Program-made: the position numbers and the translations under genes
The notes under the pieces: generated by a model
What the model was told of the DNA's origin: nothing
The model's database searches: none
What the model saw: the letters and a program-made list of their open reading frames with translations, nothing else
DNA from: a virus
Reading direction: 5' to 3' (one strand)
Virus record (IMG/VR): IMGVR_UViG_3300032286_000443
Location: 1-60,102 of that record
DNA: 60,102 nucleotides
Shown here: in pieces, positions 14,645-24,472 of the stretch
Position numbering within the stretch: the stretch's first letter is position 1
How the letters are laid out: each line of letters opens with the position of its first letter

Positions 14645-17600
14645 TTATTTGCGAGTAAAATGATAGTCGCCAGCGATATGATCTCCGCTGAATTTATCTC
14701 CAACTAGGTCAAATCCTATGCTTTCTAAATAATCAATAACTTCTTGCTTGAGAGGAGCACCTTTATTATATTCAACTTCTTGTATTTCTACAATAAGGTT
14801 AGCACAGTGCTTTAAAACTTGTTTAGCACCCTGTAGTACATCAACTTCTGCACCCTGTATGTCTAACTTAATCAAGTCTGGCATAGGAAATCCATTTTCT
14901 TTTACTACAGTATCTAATGTTTTAGCCAGTTTCTTAACTCGATGAGCATCGTCGTACAAGAATTGAGCGGCTGGACTGAACTCTACGTTTTCTCTATAGT
15001 AGCTGTTGCCTGCAGGATTTTCTTTATTCTCATAAAAATACAGTTCACGATGATCTTTATCACTTAGAAGATTAACTGCATATTTAACTCCAGCTTCTTC
15101 ATAGAGTGCAGCACACTCTACCATTCCGTCAAATGCAATGTAATCAGCATTACTCCAAACAATTTTTGCACTGTCATACCAATGTAATGTACTTGCACCA
15201 ATGTCGTAAACGACCTTAGGGTTGATACCTAGTGCATTCTTCATGTGAGATAGATATTGTCTATGGTCTTCTGGCATAGACACAGCATGTCGAATTTCTT
15301 TTAATCTCAACAGAATTTTGTCTACAGGATTTCTTGCTGGCATGTTCATATCTACTTTGAATGTCCAACTGCCTGTGTGATCACAGATTATATCGGTGTC
15401 GGCCCACATGGTGAATCCTCTATCACGTGCCTGATTGCAAAAGTGCACATCTTCACTAAGAGTATTAGAGTGATCAATAGCACTGTGATATAAGAAGTGA
15501 GGATAAGGAATAGCCTTATATACTTCTATTTTAACCAATACACAGCCAAATCCACATCCGTCAATAGGAACAAGTCCTTGACCTTTAATGTCTGACCAAT
15601 CAACATGAGTAACTCCGCCGTGTGCATTTTTACGCATTAACTCAATGCAATGTCTACCGGGAATACGCTGAATATAAACACCGCTAACGATATCTTTATT
15701 ATGCGACAACATCTTTGCCAGTGTGTCTGGTGCAAAACTAATATCACTGTCTACACTAAAGATATAATCATAGCCGTTTTGTATACCCCAATGTGCAATT
15801 AAGTTGCGAACTTGATCAACTTGATATCCCCAAAAGTATTGGAAATCAACAGTATAGCCATCTGGTATAATTAAATCATAGATACTCTTAAATGTAGTGG
15901 CTTCAATATTTCTATTGGTAGGAACTGCAATTAGTATTCGTTTTGGTTTGTTATATGAAGGTTGTGTCATTTCTACTACAGGGTTAAATGTTTTTAATTC
16001 AGCTATCTTGCCCACAATAGTTGCAATAGCTCGATCTTGTGCGTCTTTGTTTACTTTGTAATCATTAATAGGACTTATATCATTATAGTTGTAAACAATA
16101 TCTGAAACAACATAAACTTTATCCGACTCGCAGTTAGATAACGCACTATAGAATGTAGCATTATCGCCGCCTGCCTTAAACCAATTGCCCTCGCTATCCT
16201 GGAATTTATTATCAGGCTCGCCTTGTACTAATCTTGCTTTAAATGTACGCAGATGAGTGTAGGGCATATTCCAATTAAATCTATAATCTTTATAGGCCTT
16301 GACTGATTTAACTTCGGGAGGATAAGGTTGGCTTACCAAAGGAATGCTATCAACCATACTCCAGCATGAGCCATAGGTAAAGTCCGCATCACAGTGTACT
16401 CTATTGTAATAGGTCAATATGTCTGGTTGATTGACTAGACTGTCATCGCCGTCGAGCAGCATGATAATAGCATCAGGGTCTTGATCTCTAATTGTAGTAA
16501 TGTGATTATAGACTGCGCCACGATTTTCAGGGTTAGACACCAACATAAAGTGATCGCTTAGTCCGTTAGGTAAATTATCGATATATTTTTCAGCTACATC
16601 ATATCCGTCGTCTGTACTGGCATCGTCAATAAGAATATGCAGATAGTTGTCGTAGTCCTGTGCGGCTACGCTGGCAATACAACTTTCAATATAGTTTGCA
16701 GCGTTATAGAAAGGACTGATAATAACGATCTTTTGTTCAGGACGTTGCTTAGGAGCAAGCCATTCTTCTGGCGTACTATATCTGCGGCCAAATACCTTGT
16801 GATACTTGCTCTTGGTATAGTTTACCTGCTGTGCTTCTTCCTTGCTAAGGTACAGGCCAATCTTACTATAGATATGTTGCTTCCACTCTAGAGCGGTAAC
16901 GTCCCAACCTACTAGGTCTTTGATGTCGTTTAGAGCCAATTGTCTACGACGATATTCGTCTAGGTCGCCCGCTGCATCGACTACCATGTCTACAAACTTT
17001 TCTACTTGTAGCTGTGGATTGATATTTGGAAACAGTCCGTTAGGAGTAATAGCATAATCAATCAAATAGCTGTTATCAGTACTGGTTTCTTCCAGTGCAC
17101 CAAATCGGCAGGTCAACAACGGAGTATTAGCGTATAGTGCTTCTACAGTGCTGATACCGTAAGTTTCTGGCAAACTGGCAGGATAGATAAACCAACCTGC
17201 TTTTGCGCTCAGTTCTGCCACAGTCTTTTGTGGTACAATGCCCGTAAAGGTAATAGTAGGATCATCCATAGAAGGTCCTGCTATCTTCATAAACTCCGAT
17301 TCTTCATCAGCATGAGCAAAGGCAGCACCCAACTTGTAGTGCCCACCGATGACTGTTAAACGTGCATCGGGTAGTCTTTCTTTGACACGTGGCCACACAT
17401 CATTAAGCAATGGAGCAAGTCCTTTACTCATGTTGGCATTAAAGATGTACATGTTAAGATCTTTAGCATCAAGGTCAACTGAATCAAAGTATTTGACAAT
17501 GCCGTTACGAGTAGTCCACATGTGACGACGCAGTACTTCGTAGTTACGCATCTTGGGATGTGAACAGTTCATTACATACATAGCATGGAAGTCACTAAGT

Positions 17601-19402
17601 GTCCATATCTCGTCAATAGGACCGTGCACCACTAGGTCTTCTAGGATGTCGTCGCCCCAGCAGAATGTATCATGCATCCAAAATACTTTTAGCTTGGCTG
17701 TTTCTCTAATGCGCTTAAAGTCCTCGTAGTCAAACTTGCGATTGGTAGTTTGAGGATATCCATACCAAGGCTCGGTGATAAAGGGAGTCACTACTCGACT
17801 GCTGACTACAATGTCGTACCCGCCTGGATCATTTTTAATTTCGCTAAGGGGCTTATATGTTACTCCGTCATAGACACCTGGTTGATAATCTTCTTCATCG
17901 CAGGCATTGTACACTGTTACATCAATGCCTATTTTGGCCAGCTCTTTGCTTACTAAAATAACTGCACTCTCACTGCCGCCCATGCCCTTACGACTCAGCG
18001 TAGCTCCATCATAAGCCATGCCTACAATGTCAATGATGGCCATGCGAGCTGTTCTCTGTACTAATGGCAATACAGGATCAGTCGGCTTAGCTGGCACAAT
18101 AATTTCTTCAGCATTGATAATTCTACGACCGAAGACCTTGTGCACACGATAGTTGATCCAGTCAGCTCGTTCTTTTTCTTCAGCAGCCAGTTCTAAATCA
18201 AATACACTATAGAAGTGCTGCTTCCATTGTAGGGCCACTGTGTCCCAAGTTGAGATATCTTTGGCAGCATTACAAGCATACTGCTTTTGTTGATGTAAGT
18301 AGGGATTGCTTACTACGCCAAGTACAAGATTAACATAACGATCTATTTGCCAATCTGTATTGATCCATGGAAAAAGTCCATTGGGCTCAATAGCATAGTC
18401 AATAAAATAACAGGCAGCATCTGTACCGCTTTCTTCCATGGCACCAAATCGTGTACCTATGATAGGAGTATTATAGTTGATACTTTCGATAGTGCTGATA
18501 CCACTGGTTTCTGGATATGCACCTGGATAGAGATTATAGCTGGCCTGTGCCATAATCTCAGCAATCTTAGGTTGAGGAATAATACCAGTAAATTCTATAC
18601 TCGTATCATGTTCAACGCTCTTCATCAAGTCTATAACTTTCTGTTGTGCTTCGCTTACTATCTCATTTCTAAACTTATAGTATCCGCCAATAACTTTTAA
18701 TCGGGCATTAGGAAGTCGCTGTTTGATTTTTGGCCAAATCTTAGTAACAAGAGGGATCATGCCTTTGGTAATACTGGCATTATAGACGAACAAATTAGGA
18801 TCTTTCTGCTTGATATCTACCCAATCGATCCAGCGATTAATAGCATTTCTAGTTGAAAAGATCTTGTTCTTTAGGACTTCAAAGTTACGGCGAGGACCGT
18901 GTGTACTGTTGCTGGTATAGGAAATGTGCCAATCGCTAATATTGAACACTTCGTCTAGGTGCTTTTCAACTAGAAGTTTTTCTAGTATATGATCACCCCA
19001 GATAAAAGTATCTTGTTGCCAAAGTATTTTTAGTTGATTTGGTTTTTGGACCTGTGCAAAAATTGCAGGATCGTAATCCCTAGGTGCAGGCTGACGAACT
19101 TCATTATAAAGTTCTAAAGGTGTAAAAGGAATTAGAGTGCGTTGACTGATTACAATGTCAAAACCGTAATCTTCTAGTCCCAGTGCACGAATAGGACGGT
19201 AAGTGACACCGTCGTAAATACCAGGTTTAGTTTCTTCACTGTCACAATCGTTAAAGATCGAAACGTCAAAGCCCAATTTTACCAATTCTACTGCTATTGA
19301 TATAATTGAGCTTTCTGAGCCGCCGATTCCTTTTTTCTTGAGTGTAGTACCGTCGTAGTTGAGACCGATACAGTCAATAATGGCAATTTTAAGTTTGTTC
19401 AT
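14645..19402 (-). CDS. 1585-residue multi-domain glycosyltransferase with FkbM methyltransferase domain
   Basis: Five units can be read. Residues about 1-440 and 455-890 are two tandem GT4-like glycosyltransferase domains, each with an IAIID...GGSES start, an E-x-x-G-like PE-T-x-G-I-S-T-x-E motif and a FGA-x-EE segment. Residues about 895-1130 are a GT2-type domain (IVIISPFYNAANYI; LLDGDDS). About 1135-1350 is a second GT-A-like domain with YIFSVDSDISFAPD. About 1385-1585 is an FkbM-type methyltransferase with VVYDIGAS and DLIKLDIQGAEVDVL. Such a chain would build and cap a surface or virion glycan. The tandem GT4 copies point to internal duplication. The promoter lies in a perfect 23-bp dyad at the start. 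The fused architecture is very large for a phage enzyme. Confidence 0.85.
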   Translation of the reverse strand: MNKLKIAIIDCIGLNYDGTTLKKKGIGGSESSIISIAVELVKLGFDVSIFNDCDSEETKPGIYDGVTYRPIRALGLEDYGFDIVISQRTLIPFTPLELYNEVRQPAPRDYDPAIFAQVQKPNQLKILWQQDTFIWGDHILEKLLVEKHLDEVFNISDWHISYTSNSTHGPRRNFEVLKNKIFSTRNAINRWIDWVDIKQKDPNLFVYNASITKGMIPLVTKIWPKIKQRLPNARLKVIGGYYKFRNEIVSEAQQKVIDLMKSVEHDTSIEFTGIIPQPKIAEIMAQASYNLYPGAYPETSGISTIESINYNTPIIGTRFGAMEESGTDAACYFIDYAIEPNGLFPWINTDWQIDRYVNLVLGVVSNPYLHQQKQYACNAAKDISTWDTVALQWKQHFYSVFDLELAAEEKERADWINYRVHKVFGRRIINAEEIIVPAKPTDPVLPLVQRTARMAIIDIVGMAYDGATLSRKGMGGSESAVILVSKELAKIGIDVTVYNACDEEDYQPGVYDGVTYKPLSEIKNDPGGYDIVVSSRVVTPFITEPWYGYPQTTNRKFDYEDFKRIRETAKLKVFWMHDTFCWGDDILEDLVVHGPIDEIWTLSDFHAMYVMNCSHPKMRNYEVLRRHMWTTRNGIVKYFDSVDLDAKDLNMYIFNANMSKGLAPLLNDVWPRVKERLPDARLTVIGGHYKLGAAFAHADEESEFMKIAGPSMDDPTITFTGIVPQKTVAELSAKAGWFIYPASLPETYGISTVEALYANTPLLTCRFGALEETSTDNSYLIDYAITPNGLFPNINPQLQVEKFVDMVVDAAGDLDEYRRRQLALNDIKDLVGWDVTALEWKQHIYSKIGLYLSKEEAQQVNYTKSKYHKVFGRRYSTPEEWLAPKQRPEQKIVIISPFYNAANYIESCIASVAAQDYDNYLHILIDDASTDDGYDVAEKYIDNLPNGLSDHFMLVSNPENRGAVYNHITTIRDQDPDAIIMLLDGDDSLVNQPDILTYYNRVHCDADFTYGSCWSMVDSIPLVSQPYPPEVKSVKAYKDYRFNWNMPYTHLRTFKARLVQGEPDNKFQDSEGNWFKAGGDNATFYSALSNCESDKVYVVSDIVYNYNDISPINDYKVNKDAQDRAIATIVGKIAELKTFNPVVEMTQPSYNKPKRILIAVPTNRNIEATTFKSIYDLIIPDGYTVDFQYFWGYQVDQVRNLIAHWGIQNGYDYIFSVDSDISFAPDTLAKMLSHNKDIVSGVYIQRIPGRHCIELMRKNAHGGVTHVDWSDIKGQGLVPIDGCGFGCVLVKIEVYKAIPYPHFLYHSAIDHSNTLSEDVHFCNQARDRGFTMWADTDIICDHTGSWTFKVDMNMPARNPVDKILLRLKEIRHAVSMPEDHRQYLSHMKNALGINPKVVYDIGASTLHWYDSAKIVWSNADYIAFDGMVECAALYEEAGVKYAVNLLSDKDHRELYFYENKENPAGNSYYRENVEFSPAAQFLYDDAHRVKKLAKTLDTVVKENGFPMPDLIKLDIQGAEVDVLQGAKQVLKHCANLIVEIQEVEYNKGAPLKQEVIDYLESIGFDLVGDKFSGDHIAGDYHFTRK

Positions 19403-19409
19403 AGATACA

Positions 19410-19415
19410 TATTTA
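19410..19415 (-). promoter_or_regulatory. Late hexamer inside 23-bp dyad before the glycosyltransferase
   Basis: TAAATA ends 7 nt before the ATG at 19402. It is the loop region of a 9-bp-arm dyad (TAGATACAT...ATGTATCTA, 19402-19424). TATAAT also occurs just upstream, so early and late use are both possible. Confidence 0.55.
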
Positions 19416-19457
19416 ATGTATCTATATTATAACAGATAGATAGTTTGGTTGTCTAGT

Positions 19458-19898
19458 TTATTGGCACCAACTTTGCTTTGCTTCGCCGTAGTATTCACGG
19501 GCAAATCCGTTGGCAATCAATCCTTGACGAACACTTTGTCCGTTGACTAGAATGTCTCCTAGCACACGACCACCAAACTTGTCCCAGGCATACATAGTGA
19601 CTTGAATCTTTCCGCCTTGAGCAATAAGTTGGCTAGTGAACTTGCTGGCTAATTGTGCTCGTTGGTCTTCTTGCGGGCACTGAGCACGGAAGCCTTTTTC
19701 CGGAGTATCAACACCAAAAATACGCACTGCCAGTTCTGGCTTTAATGGTGCTGGTAGAAATGGTGCTGCGATAACAATGGTGTCACCGTCGCTGACACGC
19801 AGAATCTGTGCGTCATAGGTTACGCCTTTGGGTGTTTTTTGTGCTAGAGCTGGTAATGCTGCGGCAGCAATTAGTAGGGTTAATAATAGTTTTTTCAT
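19458..19898 (-). CDS. Secreted staphylococcal-nuclease-like protein
   Basis: 146 residues from the ATG at 19898; an earlier in-frame ATG at 19988 lies in the fibre gene and is not used. Residues 1-20 are a signal peptide (MKKLLLTLLIAAAALPALAQ). SNase signature residues are R59 and E67 in VRIFGVDTPE, with D64 nearby and R111 in DKFGGRVLG. It would cut DNA or RNA in the periplasm or outside. The late hexamer ends 4 nt before the ATG with no Shine-Dalgarno site. A phage-encoded secreted nuclease could degrade extracellular DNA or compete with other phages, but this is inference. Confidence 0.85.
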   Translation of the reverse strand: MKKLLLTLLIAAAALPALAQKTPKGVTYDAQILRVSDGDTIVIAAPFLPAPLKPELAVRIFGVDTPEKGFRAQCPQEDQRAQLASKFTSQLIAQGGKIQVTMYAWDKFGGRVLGDILVNGQSVRQGLIANGFAREYYGEAKQSWCQ

Positions 19899-19902
19899 AA
19901 TG

Positions 19903-19908
19903 TATTTA
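19903..19908 (-). promoter_or_regulatory. Late hexamer adjacent to ATG of the nuclease
   Basis: TAAATA ends 4 nt before the ATG (TAAATACATTATG). No Shine-Dalgarno sequence. Confidence 0.6.
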
Positions 19909-19923
19909 CTTAATAAATTGTTT

Positions 19924-22900
19924 TTACTGACTACCAAAGCCAAATATCCAAACACCACCGATGGCAGCGGTAGTTGATAATACTTCAATCATCATACTTG
20001 ACTGTGCTACTCCACCGCCGCCTAGCACAAAGGTGATGACACCGTTACTACACTGACTGGCTGTGACTCCGGTAAATGTGAATATGTCCTGGACACGATG
20101 TGGAGTAATAAAGATTTTAACCCTGCGTCCTGCTGTAAAGTTGCTGAGTGTAATAGCTCTGTTACCGTTGGCACCGGGTTGCCAAAATATCATAGTTGGG
20201 CCGCTGGTCATATCAACAGCCAATGTAGTAGTCTGCGTGGTAACGAAAGAAGTAAAACTATCAACGCCAGTTGGTACAGCACTGATAACGCCTGCGTTGG
20301 CTGTGATGGTTGTGCCGTCTACCTTGGCAATACCAAATGTGCTGGTGCTGGCTTTATCTATTGTTCCGCCCAGTGTTAAGTTACCCGATGTAGTGACAGT
20401 TCCCGTTAATGTCAATCCACTGACTGTGCCTGTACCGCTAACACTGGTCACTGTGCCTGTGGCTGTATTAGTAGCATTGATAGTGATAGCAGTGCTTCCA
20501 TTATAAGTAGTGCCCGTGCTAAATGATATGCCTGTACCGGCTGTGAGATTCTGTCTAACATTGTTAGCACTTCCGCTGATACTGCCTACAATCTGATTGG
20601 CAAATGTGGCTACACCCGAAGCATTTACAGTGACAGCATCTGTGCTGCTGTTGTTGGTTACTATGCGAAGGGTGTTGTTGCCCAGTGTACCAATGACTAG
20701 ATCGCTGGATACTGATGCAAGGTAAACAGCATTAGGTAGAGCAAAACTACCAACGCCGCTGAACCCACTTGAGTTCATACCAAACTCACCGTAGTAGGTA
20801 GAGGCTGTGCCCTGATTGTTGCTGACTATGTAGTTGGTACTGGCAGCGGCCCCTGCGCTTCTATTCTGTAGTATTATCTGATTGTAACTGTTGGTTGACA
20901 TGCTAAAGTCAGCCATAATACCTGTATCACTGTAACTCAAATCACCAAAGTTGAAAGGACCGTGATCTGTGCTGAGTGTGGCATCTCGTGTGGCTGAGAA
21001 GTCTTTGGCTATTAGTCCGCCTGAGCCGTCTCTTAATGCTATTGTGTTGTTGGTATCATTAGCAGTAGCATCACTGGTAACTGTGACAGCACCACTGACC
21101 ACACTAGCAGATATATGATTAGTGCCTGTAACACTTAATACACCTGTGTTGGATATTGTAACTGTGCCGGTGCCCGATACACCAATGCCTGTACCTGCGG
21201 ATATACCAACTACACCATTGTTAGATAATGTTATTGATCCACCCAATGCCACTGTGCCACCGCCTAATAGTCCAGTACCTGCTGTAACTGTTATTGAACT
21301 GTTGGTTAGTTTAGCATTGGCAATACTGCCTGTATTTAATGTACTGGTAATGTCTGAACTTTGAACTTGTACCACACCTGTTTGAACTGAACCACCGTCA
21401 AACTGTATGCTAACAACACCGGTAACTGGAGGAATATAATCCCAAGTGGCGCCGTTGAATATGACAAATCCACCTGCGGCATAGGTTACATCCCCTGTGC
21501 CATTGATGTTCTGTGTGCCGCCTGTGCTGATACTGTATTCCCAACCTGATATTAATCCCACAGGAGTTGTAGTACTCAATGCTGGAGAGTTGCCGGATGC
21601 GTTCCAGGATCCTTTGTAGATGATTGGATTTTCTGTAACTGGCAATGCCTGCCACGACATTGTAGATCCGTTTGATTTTAACCATAAGTTAGTCTGCCCC
21701 AGAGGTGTTGGGAAGTAGGTCAGTCTATCACCATTGCGGAATGTAACGCCTGCTGCGGTGTCTACTGCTCCGGCAAAGGTTATGCCAGTGCTGTCGACAG
21801 TGGCTGATACTTGTGTAGCCGTGTTGCCAACAGGAGTAGTAGAAAATACAAACTTAGTGCCTGAGGCAGTATTAGTAAATGGTTCTGCGGCCACAGCATC
21901 AAAGCGGCTGATACCAGTCATATACTGACTTGTACCATATCCTACTGCTGAAAAGCGTGATAGTATGTCTCCACTTTGTGATGCTGTAGGAGCAGTCACT
22001 GTGCCACGGGCCGCACGACCCGCATACAGCGGATAAACATTTGTGCCAAAACTGTCTGAACTTATACGACTGCTTTTACCGTCTTGTGCTGTTAGGTGTA
22101 ACAGTGTACCATCGTAGAGTGCGCCGCGGGGCTGTGTTAGTCCACTGGCAGTACCAATGATGTTTAGTGTGCCTTTGTTGGGGTCAGCACCATTAGGCGT
22201 AAAGATAGAAGTAATACCGTCTCTGTCAACTTCAAAAGCCAGTGCTCCTAGATTATTTTTAACTTTGATAGCACGATTGAATACTACACTGGCTGTAGCA
22301 CCTGTTGAGCCTATGATCATATCACGAGCAGAGTTAGCAATCCTAATCTGATTGTCTATTAAAGTAAACTCGCCCACTGTCAGTCCAGAACCGTTTTGTA
22401 CATACAACAGACCATCACGGGCACCAATGGCAATGTCCTTGCCCAGAGTTTCATCTAGCACATAGATAGTGCCCGGACCGATGTAAACTGACTTCCAGCG
22501 TTTGGTTGGTGAACCTAGATTGCTGATGTTGGTGGTCACTGGCAGTATGTTGGTGTTGACAATAACATCACCTAGTCCAGTGCTGTCAAGGAAGATGTCT
22601 GTGCCCTGAGCACTTTGAATGTTTAGGTTGGCCTTGTCCAGAGGACGAGTAAGGTTGAATACTGCGCCCGGTAAAGGCAGTACCTGTCCCAGTCCTGCTA
22701 GATCTAAGTCAACTATGACATAGGTATTCCAAGTTGAAGTATCGCCACCGCCGGGGCCGCCTAATCCACGATCTTTAACTGTGCTGGGAACAATGCCTGC
22801 TCCAGTTAGTTTGTCGTCAATTTCAATAGCACTGATAGGAGTACCACTGACGCCTGGACTCAGTTCAAATACTGTCCAAGGAGCAGGTACACCGTTGATA

Positions 22901-23412
22901 TTACCGTAGACACCAATGGCCAACGCATCGTTGGTGCCAGTGCTAGAGTCAACTATGCTGGTCAACTCATAGGTTGTGATATAGGATTCAATATTTAAGG
23001 TGGTATTGACTACTGAGCCTAAACTGCCAATTTTAAGAGCAGGTACACGCACACTGCCGTTGAGTGGTTCGAGTACAATGTCAGCGCCGTTGACACTACC
23101 TATGATAGTCTGTAGGTTGGTGTCTGCTGGATCAGCATTGGGATCGTTGCCCACTGATAGATTTTTTAACTCGTTGGCTGGAGCAAATGTAAACACACCA
23201 GTGGTGTTGTCATAACTTAAACTGCCACCATTTGATGCTGTGGTTGTTGTTACACTCAGTGCTGTTAAATCCATTGTATCTCCACCGCTGTATGTTAAGA
23301 CTCGTAAGACTGGCTCACCTGCATCATTGTAGGTCATTGCCTTGTGTACGTTTAGTAGGTTAGGCTCATCTGGGTGAACATAACCGGTGCTGTTAGGATT
23401 TAGAACGCCCAT
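19924..23412 (-). CDS. Large tail fibre protein
   Basis: 1162 residues, rich in Thr, Ser, Gly, Ala and Val with very low charge. N-terminal residues 1-60 contain MGVLNPNSTGYVHPDEPNL, a probable attachment domain. Long stretches of alternating V/T/G strands follow, with a central TKRWKSVYIGPGTIYV segment seen in T4-like fibres. The C-terminus (ITFVLGGGGVAQSSMMIEVL then WIFGFGSQ) resembles a receptor-binding tip. The ATG lies close behind the previous gene's stop and has no ribosome-binding site, suggesting coupling with 23416-24129. Confidence 0.7.
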   Translation of the reverse strand: MGVLNPNSTGYVHPDEPNLLNVHKAMTYNDAGEPVLRVLTYSGGDTMDLTALSVTTTTASNGGSLSYDNTTGVFTFAPANELKNLSVGNDPNADPADTNLQTIIGSVNGADIVLEPLNGSVRVPALKIGSLGSVVNTTLNIESYITTYELTSIVDSSTGTNDALAIGVYGNINGVPAPWTVFELSPGVSGTPISAIEIDDKLTGAGIVPSTVKDRGLGGPGGGDTSTWNTYVIVDLDLAGLGQVLPLPGAVFNLTRPLDKANLNIQSAQGTDIFLDSTGLGDVIVNTNILPVTTNISNLGSPTKRWKSVYIGPGTIYVLDETLGKDIAIGARDGLLYVQNGSGLTVGEFTLIDNQIRIANSARDMIIGSTGATASVVFNRAIKVKNNLGALAFEVDRDGITSIFTPNGADPNKGTLNIIGTASGLTQPRGALYDGTLLHLTAQDGKSSRISSDSFGTNVYPLYAGRAARGTVTAPTASQSGDILSRFSAVGYGTSQYMTGISRFDAVAAEPFTNTASGTKFVFSTTPVGNTATQVSATVDSTGITFAGAVDTAAGVTFRNGDRLTYFPTPLGQTNLWLKSNGSTMSWQALPVTENPIIYKGSWNASGNSPALSTTTPVGLISGWEYSISTGGTQNINGTGDVTYAAGGFVIFNGATWDYIPPVTGVVSIQFDGGSVQTGVVQVQSSDITSTLNTGSIANAKLTNSSITVTAGTGLLGGGTVALGGSITLSNNGVVGISAGTGIGVSGTGTVTISNTGVLSVTGTNHISASVVSGAVTVTSDATANDTNNTIALRDGSGGLIAKDFSATRDATLSTDHGPFNFGDLSYSDTGIMADFSMSTNSYNQIILQNRSAGAAASTNYIVSNNQGTASTYYGEFGMNSSGFSGVGSFALPNAVYLASVSSDLVIGTLGNNTLRIVTNNSSTDAVTVNASGVATFANQIVGSISGSANNVRQNLTAGTGISFSTGTTYNGSTAITINATNTATGTVTSVSGTGTVSGLTLTGTVTTSGNLTLGGTIDKASTSTFGIAKVDGTTITANAGVISAVPTGVDSFTSFVTTQTTTLAVDMTSGPTMIFWQPGANGNRAITLSNFTAGRRVKIFITPHRVQDIFTFTGVTASQCSNGVITFVLGGGGVAQSSMMIEVLSTTAAIGGVWIFGFGSQ

Positions 23413-23415
23413 ATT

Positions 23416-24129
23416 TTAAGGAGGAGTACCTGATCTATACGTAAAGCTAGTTATTGCTCCGCCGGGTACATCAACAGTGTATTCCCACTGTATATCGTTG
23501 GCAGGCGTTGTGCCTCCTGTCAACTGATTACCTGGCATTGTAATCACTGGAACAACACCCTCACCATAGGGATACCCGCCAGCACCATATGGGCAAGTAA
23601 CGTTTTCAAAAGTTCCATTGGCTTTTAGAGTAAAACTGATTGTAGCTTCACCGTAGGTGAATATTAGATTTGTATATACCTGATCAACACCAGTCCAAGG
23701 ACGTCCAATAATCAATGTGCTGGTAGTACCCACGGTGCTGGTATTACTGATATATTTGTCTGCTAGCAAATCTATATCATAGGTGTTGAGTTTTCTATAA
23801 TAGTTTGTAGTTGTACTGCCGGCTGCTTGTCTGCGTAACTGTGCTAGTTCTAGTTTAGCTAACTGTCTATCTACTTTGTTTGTAGCAGTTGAAATATTAT
23901 TACTACTGTAAATTGTAGTAGCAGTGGTGATACCATAAGATCCCAATGTACCACTGACCAATACTGTAGCGGTGGTAGCATCATTCTTAATGTAAAATTC
24001 CATGATAGAGGTGCTGACACCCTCTATAGCATTTACCAATGTTTTTAGTTGTGCAACTGTGGTTGCGGTGGTTGCCGTAGTGGATAAACGTGTAGCACTG
24101 TTAAGGAAACTTTGAACTAGAATAGTCAT
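23416..24129 (-). CDS. Structural / fibre-associated protein
   Basis: 237 residues. The N-terminal half is Thr/Ala-rich helix (TTATTVAQLKTLVNAIEG); the C-terminal half is beta-rich with G-x-x-P turns (GGTTPANDIQWEYTVDVPGG). It may be a fibre-attachment or hinge protein. AAGGAACT precedes the ATG at 24129. It lies between the 24139 leader-type gene and the large fibre with gaps of 3 and 9 bases, so it is part of one operon. Function inferred from position only. Confidence 0.55.
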   Translation of the reverse strand: MTILVQSFLNSATRLSTTATTATTVAQLKTLVNAIEGVSTSIMEFYIKNDATTATVLVSGTLGSYGITTATTIYSSNNISTATNKVDRQLAKLELAQLRRQAAGSTTTNYYRKLNTYDIDLLADKYISNTSTVGTTSTLIIGRPWTGVDQVYTNLIFTYGEATISFTLKANGTFENVTCPYGAGGYPYGEGVVPVITMPGNQLTGGTTPANDIQWEYTVDVPGGAITSFTYRSGTPP

Positions 24130-24138
24130 TGTAGTTCC

Positions 24139-24459
24139 TTATTTTGTTTGGAAGTTTGGATACATGCTCACGCTGTCTGCTCGTATATCAGCGGGATCCT
24201 TGGGGCCATTCCACCCGCCGCCAGCGTGTGTGGTAACTGATTCAATGCCTGCCACCACTTCTGCAGGGCTGTTGTCATACATTTGTGCTCGTTCTGCGCT
24301 TAGAATATCAAAGATCTGTTTAAATCTGTTGGTATCTACACCTGTTTGAACGGGTTCTTCAACAGGTACTATTGCCACAACCTCTGGCTCAGGTTGTTGG
24401 GCACAATCTAGTTGATCAATTAGATCAAGTACACCACGGATAATTTCAGTTGCTCTCAT
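24139..24459 (-). CDS. Small MRATEI-leader protein, unknown function
   Basis: 106 residues. MRATEIIRGVLDLIDQLD forms a helix with the MR-x-x-E pattern. The rest is acidic and proline-containing, probably flexible (EPEVVAIVPVEEPVQTG), and ends NWP-like (YPNFQTK). The late hexamer ends 7 nt before the ATG at 24459. The function is unknown; the leader is the notable part. Confidence 0.58.
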   Translation of the reverse strand: MRATEIIRGVLDLIDQLDCAQQPEPEVVAIVPVEEPVQTGVDTNRFKQIFDILSAERAQMYDNSPAEVVAGIESVTTHAGGGWNGPKDPADIRADSVSMYPNFQTK

Positions 24460-24466
24460 AATCTAC

Positions 24467-24472
24467 TATTTA
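24467..24472 (-). promoter_or_regulatory. Late hexamer adjacent to ATG at 24459
   Basis: TAAATA ends 7 nt before the ATG and overlaps the stop codon of the desaturase gene. No Shine-Dalgarno sequence. Confidence 0.5.
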
